From UBA9647 sp963739335 (lineage in GTDB: Bacteria > Bacteroidota > Ignavibacteria > UBA10030), in assembly GCA_963739335.1 (NCBI GenBank), contig CAVUAC010000008.1, positions 41,111 to 105,110 of the forward strand: 64,000 bases of DNA, read 5' to 3'. Positions within the stretch are counted from its first letter, which is position 1; every line of letters starts with the position of its first letter. The notes under the pieces are model-generated. The model did not search any database. It saw nothing but the letters and a program-made list of their open reading frames with translations, and had not been told where the DNA came from. A program made the translations under genes and the position numbers. This document shows, one piece after another, positions 37,133 to 44,205 of the stretch.

Positions 37133-39751
37133 GTGATCGGTCAAACCATATCTCACTACAAGATTCTTGAGAAGCTTGGCGGAGGCGGCATGGGCATCGT
37201 GTACAAGGCCCAAGACCTTAAGCTCGATCGCCATGTTGCTCTCAAGTTTTTGCCTCCCGAGCTGACTCGGGACCCTGAAGCCAAGACACGCTTCATCCAC
37301 GAAGCCAAAGCCGCTTCTGCCCTACAGCACAATAATATTTGTGTAGTCTACGATATCGACGAGACTTCCGAGGGTGAACTCTTCATCTGCATGGAGCACC
37401 TTGATGGCGAGACGCTCAAGAAGAGAATTGAGCGAGGTCCGTTGAAGACCGACGAGGCAATCGACATCGCGATCCAGGTTGCCCAGGGCCTGCAGGAGGC
37501 ACACAACCATCAAATCGTTCACCGGGATATCAAACCTGCCAATATTTTGGTGACAACCAGCGGTGTGGCTAAGATCGTGGACTTCGGACTGGCGAAGCTT
37601 GCCGGACAGACGTTGCTGACAAAGAGCGGCTCGACAGTTGGCACCGCCGCATATATGTCTCCCGAACAAGCCAGGGGTGAAGCAGTTGATGCGAGGACCG
37701 ACATCTGGTCACTTGGAGTTCTGATTTATGAAATGGTTACAGGCCAGCGGCCGTTCAAGGGGGAGTATGAGAACGCCACTCTGTATGCGATCCTGAACGC
37801 CGAGCCGGAGCTGCTTAGTGGATTGCGGACGGGAGTTCCGAAAGAGCTCGAGAGAATTGTGACGAAAGCTCTCGCAAAAGATCTGGCCCACAGGTATCAG
37901 CACGTCGGCGACCTGTTGGTTGATCTCAACGTTTTGAAGGAAGCGTCACACCAGGGGGCAACTCCGCAATTTCTCGTGAAGCGTGCGCGGATCTTTCAGC
38001 GAAGCATCCTGACAATTGTCGCGATGGGCATTGTGCTGGGTGTTGCGGCAGGCATTTGGCTGTTTGGGAAGCATGAGGTCTCCGCATTGTCGTACGAGAG
38101 GTCAAAGTCAATCGGGGTGCTGCCATTTGTTCCCATGAACAAGACATCTGAAGACTCTATCTTTGCTGATGGTATTCACGATGATATACTGACGCAACTG
38201 TCAAAGATCTCCGACCTGCGTGTCATCGCCCGGACCTCAATGGTTCTCTATCGCGATACGAAGAAGCGGCTCAGCGAGATTGGTGATGAGCTGGATGTCG
38301 GCTATCTTCTCGAGGGGAGCGTGCGTAGGGCAGGGGGCAGACTTCGCATTACCGCGCAGCTCATTAACACCAAGACAGAAGGGCATGCATGGGCAGAGGT
38401 CTATGAACGAAATGAGGCTGATGTTTTCGCCATCCAGAGTGAGATTGCGGCGCGTATTGCTGAGGAACTCAACATACGACTATCCTCATCTGAGAAGTTA
38501 TCAATTGCCAGGCCTCTAACATCGAACTTAGCGGCATACGACTGCTATGTGAAGGGCCAGTACTATTGGAGTAACTATTTTGACAAGGATGGGAACGTCA
38601 GGGCGGCGGAGATGTTCGACTCGGCAGCGCATCACGATCCAAAGTTCATCGAAGCTCATGCCTGGGCTTCGATAGTGCATTCCGCATTGTATGGGATCGC
38701 CACCTCCTGGGATCACTCGCCCCAGCGTCTTCAGAGAAGCAAAGCGGCGCTGGAGAAGGCGGCTGTATTGTCCCCAGATGCGCCGGAGGTGCGATTGGCG
38801 AGGGCCATGTACTATCGTGCGGTTGAAGAAGACAATTATAGAGCGCTGGCAGAGCTGGAGGCTGTGTTGAAACAACGCCCGCGCTGGTCGGAAGCGCTGA
38901 ATGAAATCGGGGCTAGTTACCAGGTCTTGGGTGACTTACAGAAGGCCAGGGAGATGATGCGACGTCGACGTATCGTCGATCCTGTGAGCATGAGCGGCGG
39001 ATGGGATACCTTTCTCATCTCAGCGAGATTGAGGGAATGGGGTGTGGCGAAGCGGGAAGCTGAGGAGTATCTTGCCAGGCATCCCGATGATCCATTTGCT
39101 TACAGGTGGCTTAGCGACATCCTCATAGATGGCTTTGGAGATCTGACGGGAGCGCGCAAAGTCTTGGAGGAAGGCACACGCAGACCTCCAGATACATTCC
39201 ATGGCGGGCAATACGTAGGTAAAGGGGATTTTTGGAGAACAACATTATATGAGCGCAGGTATGACAGTGCTTTGGTTTGCGCTTCTTTCCAGAGGTTTGG
39301 TTGGCCCTCCTCCGAGAGATTCGTTCGACTGGGCACAACGCTCTTTGTACGCGGCGACATAAACGGTGCCCGGTCTCAGTTCGATTCTGCGCGTGCCATC
39401 TGGGAGAAAAGGATGAAACTGGGTGGCTACAGCCTAGTATGGCTTCCGGCAAGGCTTGGCTATGTTCTTGCCGGCGCAGGGAAATCCGAAGAAGGGATTG
39501 GTCATCTCCAAGAGGCGATGGAAGCAAGTTCGAAAGGAGCCACGATAGATCTTTACACCCGGCAAGACGTCGAGGAAATGCTTGCCACAGCCTACATCTT
39601 TGCAGGCAAGTACAGTGAGGCCATCAATCTTCTTGACGATCTTCTGCGCAAGCCCGGGACCGTCACTGTCTGGAAGTTGAGGTTGAATCCCTTGTATGAT
39701 CCACTTCGAAGTAACGCGAGGTTTCAGAAGCTGGTGGCGAGAGCGGAATGA
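37133..39751 (+). CDS. Ser/Thr kinase 6: PknB-type kinase, TM, TolB-N domain, TPR
   Basis: The 872-residue product starts with GTG, giving MIGQTISHYKILEKLGGGG as in kinase 2. Lys 38, HRDIKPAN with Asp 132 and DFG Asp 150 are intact. A TM helix lies at about 300-320. A TolB-N/CadC-like domain (SIGVLPFVPMNKTSEDSIFA to about 450) and TPR-like repeats follow. It is the last complete kinase of the array. The GTG in place of ATG may lower its translation. Confidence 0.92.
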   Translation: MIGQTISHYKILEKLGGGGMGIVYKAQDLKLDRHVALKFLPPELTRDPEAKTRFIHEAKAASALQHNNICVVYDIDETSEGELFICMEHLDGETLKKRIERGPLKTDEAIDIAIQVAQGLQEAHNHQIVHRDIKPANILVTTSGVAKIVDFGLAKLAGQTLLTKSGSTVGTAAYMSPEQARGEAVDARTDIWSLGVLIYEMVTGQRPFKGEYENATLYAILNAEPELLSGLRTGVPKELERIVTKALAKDLAHRYQHVGDLLVDLNVLKEASHQGATPQFLVKRARIFQRSILTIVAMGIVLGVAAGIWLFGKHEVSALSYERSKSIGVLPFVPMNKTSEDSIFADGIHDDILTQLSKISDLRVIARTSMVLYRDTKKRLSEIGDELDVGYLLEGSVRRAGGRLRITAQLINTKTEGHAWAEVYERNEADVFAIQSEIAARIAEELNIRLSSSEKLSIARPLTSNLAAYDCYVKGQYYWSNYFDKDGNVRAAEMFDSAAHHDPKFIEAHAWASIVHSALYGIATSWDHSPQRLQRSKAALEKAAVLSPDAPEVRLARAMYYRAVEEDNYRALAELEAVLKQRPRWSEALNEIGASYQVLGDLQKAREMMRRRRIVDPVSMSGGWDTFLISARLREWGVAKREAEEYLARHPDDPFAYRWLSDILIDGFGDLTGARKVLEEGTRRPPDTFHGGQYVGKGDFWRTTLYERRYDSALVCASFQRFGWPSSERFVRLGTTLFVRGDINGARSQFDSARAIWEKRMKLGGYSLVWLPARLGYVLAGAGKSEEGIGHLQEAMEASSKGATIDLYTRQDVEEMLATAYIFAGKYSEAINLLDDLLRKPGTVTVWKLRLNPLYDPLRSNARFQKLVARAE

Positions 39752-39831
39752 TCGACGTGATGTTTCTCGTTGGAAAGGGGGAAATCGATTCTGCGATTTT
39801 CTGATGTGCATAGCTTATGAAGGTCGAATAA

Positions 39832-39984
39832 GAAAGAAAACTCTTCCGGTTGAGGGAATATGGTTATTCTCAGCCGGGAGCATATTTCGTGACGATTTGC
39901 ACGAAGGGAGACGGCAAAGAGATCGCGTACACCGAGACCTACCGGAAGATAAGGTTTGTCCTCATCGAGAACGTATTCAAGTGA
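39832..39984 (+). pseudogene. RAYT transposase fragment fused to a kinase-propeller tail
   Basis: After a stop at 39829 the frame reads ERKLFRLREYGYSQPGAYFVTICTKG. This matches the N-terminus of REP-associated tyrosine transposases (pattern YDYS..GxYFVTICT). It continues straight into DGKEIAYTETYRK...VLIENVFK and stop, which parallels the end of kinase 3 (GKEIVYTA...VMIENLFK). Two unrelated fragments therefore lie in one short frame. No start codon or complete domain remains. Confidence 0.65.
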
Positions 39985-40121
39985 GGGGGGAGATGTACAC
40001 CCTGAGCGAGGCCGTTGTTTGGCCGAGTCGAAGGGGGAGATGGAGGATCGTGTAATCGTACAATCGGATAACTGAGCTGTAGAACAATCGAAAGAACTAA
40101 CTACCAGTCTAGGACAATGTC

Positions 40122-41417
40122 ATGAAGAACATCGCGATACTCACAGAAAATGACCTCCCGACTCAATGGTACAACATCATCCCCGATCTGCCGGAACCGC
40201 TGCCCCCGCCAATGGATCCGCAAGACGGTCCTTCGCGAATCCAGAACCTCCCCAATCTCATGATCGGTGAGTGTCTGAAGCAAGAGTTCTCGAACGAAAA
40301 TTGGATCGATATTCCCGGCGGCATCCTTGATCTCTACCTGAAGGCCGGAAGACCGCGGCCGCTCTTTCGAGCCACAAATCTGGAGAAGCGTCTCGACACG
40401 CCGGCGCGACTCTATTATAAGGGAGAATTCTACAGTCCGACGGGGAGCCATAAGGTCAACACTGCGCTCGCGCAATGCTGGTATGCAAAAAAGCAGGGAT
40501 TTGAGCGCGTGACCACCGAAACGGGAGCCGGTCAGTGGGGTACTGCTCTTTCGTACGCGGCGGCGGTCACAGGACTCCAGTGCACAGTTTATTGGGTGAG
40601 AAGCGTCTACAATTGGAAGAAGGATCGCCTGTACTTGATGAAGCTTCTCGGTGCTGAGGTGCATGCCTCACCAAGCCCAACCACAGAATTCGGCAGATCA
40701 CTGTATGACAAGAACCATGAACACGTCGGATCCCTCGGCATCGCAATCTCGGAGGGGCTCGAAGACTCCCAGAAAGATCCGAAGGCGACATATTCTCTCG
40801 GCTCAGTTCTGAACCATGTCCTGATGCATCAGACCATCATCGGCCTGGAAACGCAGAAACAGTTTGAAATATTTGACGACTACCCGGATATCGTCATCTC
40901 CTGTCTTGGAGGCGGCTCGAACTTCGGCGGATTCGCTTTGCCGTTTGTCAGAGATATGTTGAAGAAGGGAAAGAAGATCCGATTCATCGCTGCGCAGAGC
41001 GCGGCGGCTCCCAACCTGCAAGGATCGTACAGGTACGATTTCGCGGACTATGCTGAGATGACGCCCTTGCTGAAGATGTACACGCTGGGACACCAGGCTG
41101 ACATGACGCCGATCAAGGGTGATGGGCTCCGCTATCACGGATGTTCGCCCATCCTCAGTCTGCTCCGGCACAAAGGGATCATCGACACCATTGCCTATCC
41201 TGCTGACGAACAACATGTTTTTCAGAACGCCAAGCTGTTCATCGAAACCGAAGGCTGGCTCGCAGCGCCGGAATCCGCGTACTCGATATGCTGTGCGATT
41301 GATGAGGCGATCAGGTGCAGGGAGAGCGGCGAGAAGAAAGCCATCGCCTTCAACATCAGTGGCCACGGCTTCCTGGATTTGCCTGGATATGAGAGCGTGC
41401 TGGGATTGGCGAAATGA
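40122..41417 (+). CDS. trpB: Tryptophan synthase beta-like PLP enzyme (TrpB2)
   Basis: The 431-residue product has the longer TrpB2-type N-terminus (LPTQWYNIIPDLPEPLPPPM) and the PLP-lysine motif GSHKVNTA with Lys 111. GAGQWGTAL and the glycine-rich phosphate loop GGGSNFGG are also present. TrpB catalyses indole plus serine to tryptophan. TrpB2 forms usually act without TrpA, and no trpA is seen here, so indole salvage or a stand-alone role is possible. It follows the kinase array but shows no link to it. Confidence 0.9.
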   Translation: MKNIAILTENDLPTQWYNIIPDLPEPLPPPMDPQDGPSRIQNLPNLMIGECLKQEFSNENWIDIPGGILDLYLKAGRPRPLFRATNLEKRLDTPARLYYKGEFYSPTGSHKVNTALAQCWYAKKQGFERVTTETGAGQWGTALSYAAAVTGLQCTVYWVRSVYNWKKDRLYLMKLLGAEVHASPSPTTEFGRSLYDKNHEHVGSLGIAISEGLEDSQKDPKATYSLGSVLNHVLMHQTIIGLETQKQFEIFDDYPDIVISCLGGGSNFGGFALPFVRDMLKKGKKIRFIAAQSAAAPNLQGSYRYDFADYAEMTPLLKMYTLGHQADMTPIKGDGLRYHGCSPILSLLRHKGIIDTIAYPADEQHVFQNAKLFIETEGWLAAPESAYSICCAIDEAIRCRESGEKKAIAFNISGHGFLDLPGYESVLGLAK

Positions 41418-41572
41418 TCCAGGTACCGATAAACACCACGAGCATCGGCCAAGAGATCACGACGCCTGAGTTTCCGGCAGACATCAAGAAGAAAGCAAAA
41501 CACACACCTCTCTGTTCCTCGTCAGAGTCCGCCAGACTGTGCCGGAGTCTGGCGACCCTCTCGCGTGTTTGA
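41414..41572 (+). CDS. Possible small ORF coupled to trpB, unrecognised
   Basis: An ATG overlapping the trpB stop (ATGA) opens a 52-codon frame starting MIQVPINTTSIGQEITTPEF. The last third runs through a hairpin (GCCAGACT/AGTCTGGC, 41531-41553). This suggests either a tiny gene or the head of a gene broken by a repeat. No homology recognised. Confidence 0.25.
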   Translation: MIQVPINTTSIGQEITTPEFPADIKKKAKHTPLCSSSESARLCRSLATLSRV

Positions 41573-42050
41573 CCTCACCATCTGACAAAAAGCAGACCTC
41601 ACCCGTACCCTCTCCTGTGAGGAGAAGGATTCATGGTTCTCCAACACTCGCCAGCCATGTTCCTCGTGTGCGTTCTTTCCATCCCCCTTTTCCAAAAGGG
41701 GGACCGAGGGGGATTCCGCTCGGATTCGATCTCACCCTCCGCCAGAAAGCATGGCGGACAAGTCGCCCTCTCCTTCGAGGAGAGGGATTCTAAGATCCTC
41801 ATCGGTCGGCGATTATTCTCCTCGAGTACATTCATTCCTTCCCCTCCGCGTTTCTCGCGTCCCGCTGTTTTCGAGCGGGATGAGGGGAAGGCTAGGATGG
41901 GGTCTGCGGAATCAGTCCCCTCTGAAGCTATAGCTCGTGCGACGGGGAGAGGGGATTTAGGGGTGCGTGCACATTCGGTGCGATCGCATCTTCCCGTGTG
42001 AGAAAAGTGTCCTCATCATTTCCCTTACATCTTCAAGCTTTCTATGACCC
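41525..42050. repeat. Repeat-filled intergenic tract
   Basis: No gene seen. The tract includes the hairpin at 41531-41553, CCCCCTTTTCCAAAAGGGGG near 41686, and TCCCGCT-gttttc-GAGCGGGA at 41860-41880, which differs by one base from the hairpin at 23470-23490. ACCTCACC...CCCTCTCCT strings are shared with 49945-50100. Confidence 0.65.
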
Positions 42051-42061
42051 TCGATGAGAGT

Positions 42062-43204
42062 TCACCTCCCATTCACCTCAAGCGGTAAGTCCAGCCATGC
42101 AAGTCCCACGTCGCGATGCATATGGCTTGCTGCTCCTTCGGGGATCCCTCGACCGGCATAGCCGTCGTAGAACAACGCGAGGCGATCGCCAACCCTTACA
42201 ACTGACGGAAGGCCGATAATCTGCTTTGACCAGCTGCAATTCGAAGCATCCAAGACCACCGCCTTGTCATCCCGGTCCCACCGTTCGAGATCCTTCGTCC
42301 AGTATACCCAAATCGCATCCGTATACTCCAGCCCATTTTTCAACCCGACATGGTTGGTAAAAAGAAACCAGGTGTCGGCCCCTTCCTCGTGATACAACGA
42401 GGTGTTCTCGACTTGCTCGGCAGGTGGTACGATGGGTTTTGAATCGATCTTCCACGATCCGTCCAGGTTACGAGTCCGCGCGATGCCGAGCGTGCGAAGA
42501 ATCGGTTTGTCGCTCGAGCCGCTGAAGAACATGAGGAAGCCATCCCCCTTCGGAATGATATGACCCGGACTTGCGGTTGCAGAATAGTACGTCCCAGGTT
42601 GTGGACTGAAAGGTATGATGTCGTAGCGCTTGGTCCAGGGACCGGTCGGCGTCTTGCTTTCCGCTTTCATTGTGAGATAGGGAAAGGCCGGAACGAGGTT
42701 CGGCGGAGGAGAGGTATGCGGTGTGCCGAGGTAGAACATGTGCCACTTGTTGTTATCGTAGAACGTCACTCCGTACGACGCTGAGGCTGCATCTTTCTGC
42801 CCCGGTGAGCCGAAGTCGAGTGTGGGACCTCGCGTTCTCCAGTCAGTCAGGTTCGTGCTTGTTGCGAGACAAGCCAACCAGCCCTTTGTGCCGGCGCCGT
42901 CATAGTGCATATAGTAGGTACCTCTGTTCTCCCAGACCCAGATGTCCCTCGCGCCCAGAGAGTCACATCCGCGCGGTCCGCTGCCGTGACGAAAGACGAT
43001 CCCATGATCTTTCGCGTCGAGTCGGTAGTGGGCGACGGGTCGGTCATCGGGGTACGCAACGGGCTTCTGGACGACATGCAGCCGCGTGCCGGGAAGTTTC
43101 TGAGAGAGAAGAGCACTCTCGGGAGCGATGGCGATTGTGAGAGTGAGCGCGATGCCCACGGTAGCAATCGCACCGAACAGTAGTTTCCTACATAGAGTTT
43201 TCAT
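42062..43204 (-). CDS. GH43/GH32-like five-bladed propeller hydrolase, exported
   Basis: The 380-residue product has an N-terminal signal or anchor (about residues 8-27). Repeated blade sequences follow (YYMHYDGAG, WHMFYLGTP, FLMFFSGSS, WFLFTNHVG, LALFYDGYAG), as in glycosidase clans GH-F and GH-J. RDIWVWENRGTYYM and later acidic residues could supply catalytic acids, but I cannot assign the exact family or sugar. GAAAGG lies just upstream of the ATG. It stands alone. Confidence 0.7.
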   Translation of the reverse strand: MKTLCRKLLFGAIATVGIALTLTIAIAPESALLSQKLPGTRLHVVQKPVAYPDDRPVAHYRLDAKDHGIVFRHGSGPRGCDSLGARDIWVWENRGTYYMHYDGAGTKGWLACLATSTNLTDWRTRGPTLDFGSPGQKDAASASYGVTFYDNNKWHMFYLGTPHTSPPPNLVPAFPYLTMKAESKTPTGPWTKRYDIIPFSPQPGTYYSATASPGHIIPKGDGFLMFFSGSSDKPILRTLGIARTRNLDGSWKIDSKPIVPPAEQVENTSLYHEEGADTWFLFTNHVGLKNGLEYTDAIWVYWTKDLERWDRDDKAVVLDASNCSWSKQIIGLPSVVRVGDRLALFYDGYAGRGIPEGAASHMHRDVGLAWLDLPLEVNGR

Positions 43205-43395
43205 TGAGACCTTTCGGGTGCTGTCGCTGGGTTTCCTCTAAAAGTTAATCTTTCAACCGTCAAACGTCAATTCTATCGGCTCGGTCCAGCTGCCCTGAAA
43301 CTGAAATGGACTTCTCGGTGTTATAAGGGTGGGAGAATCGTTATGAATCCCCACGAACTTTCATCAGTCACAATCAATCATATGGAGCAATTCGT

Positions 43396-43959
43396 ATGCT
43401 AAGAATCAACGCACCAGCCCCCGATTTTTCGGAAGATGCCTACATCAACGACGAGATCAAGAAAATTTCGTTGAGAGATTACCGCGGAAAATGGGTCGTT
43501 CTGTTCTTCTACCCAGCAGATTTCACCTACGTCTGTCCCACCGAGTTGGGTGAATTGGCTGATCACTACGAAGAATTGAAGAAGGAGGGAGCGGAAGTCA
43601 TTTCCGTGAGTGTCGATACCGGCTATGTGCATAAGGCGTGGCACGACACCTCTGCGACCATCAAGAAGATCAAGTATCCAATGCTTGCCGATCCGGCACG
43701 ACGGGTGTGCTCGGCGTACGGAACTCTGATTGAAGAAGAAGGCCTGTCATTGCGCGCAACGTTTCTCATCGATCCGAGTGGAAACCTCAAGGCCTATGAA
43801 ATGCAAGACAACAGCATCGGCCGCAGCACCGACGAACTCATCCGCAGACTTCAAGCGGCAAAGTTCGTGGCAGAGCATGGCGGAGAGGTCTGTCCGATGA
43901 ACTGGAAGCCCGGTCAGAAGACGCTCAAGAAAGGGCTTGATCTTGTAGGTAAGATCTAG
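43396..43959 (+). CDS. 2-Cys peroxiredoxin (AhpC/Prx1 type)
   Basis: The 187-residue product reduces peroxides. The peroxidatic Cys 47 is in FTYVCPTE, and the resolving Cys 166 is in GEVCPMNW, both canonical. PxxxT/SxxC spacing and total length match AhpC. No AhpF or thioredoxin reductase lies nearby, so the electron donor is probably thioredoxin from elsewhere. A GGAG site precedes the ATG. Confidence 0.93.
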   Translation: MLRINAPAPDFSEDAYINDEIKKISLRDYRGKWVVLFFYPADFTYVCPTELGELADHYEELKKEGAEVISVSVDTGYVHKAWHDTSATIKKIKYPMLADPARRVCSAYGTLIEEEGLSLRATFLIDPSGNLKAYEMQDNSIGRSTDELIRRLQAAKFVAEHGGEVCPMNWKPGQKTLKKGLDLVGKI

Positions 43960-44039
43960 GGGCATGTTGAAGATCCCCTTTCGGAGGCGGGTAAACTGCA
44001 ACCAAAGAGGTCCTTCGGGACGAGGGCGCCAAGAAACCT

Positions 44040-44195
44040 GTCTGTAATTTCGAAACCCGAAGTACGAAATACGAAGCAAGCCCGAAAGACTAATTTTCAA
44101 ATCCAAAAGGGATGGCTGGGATCAATACTTTGAGCTTTGTGCTTGAAATTTGTTTAGGGCTTAGAATTTCGGATTTCGGACTTCGGACTTGCAGT
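44040..44195. repeat. Second AAATCCGAA-type fold-back repeat
   Basis: A left arm with CGAAACCCGAAGTACGAAAT and related units is followed, after about 80 bases, by the complementary form GGATTTCGGACTTCGGACTTG. The same degenerate motif and inverted layout occur at 8520-8906. It lies between convergent peroxiredoxin and aldehyde dehydrogenase genes. Confidence 0.7.
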
Positions 44196-44205
44196 CAATT
44201 GTCCC

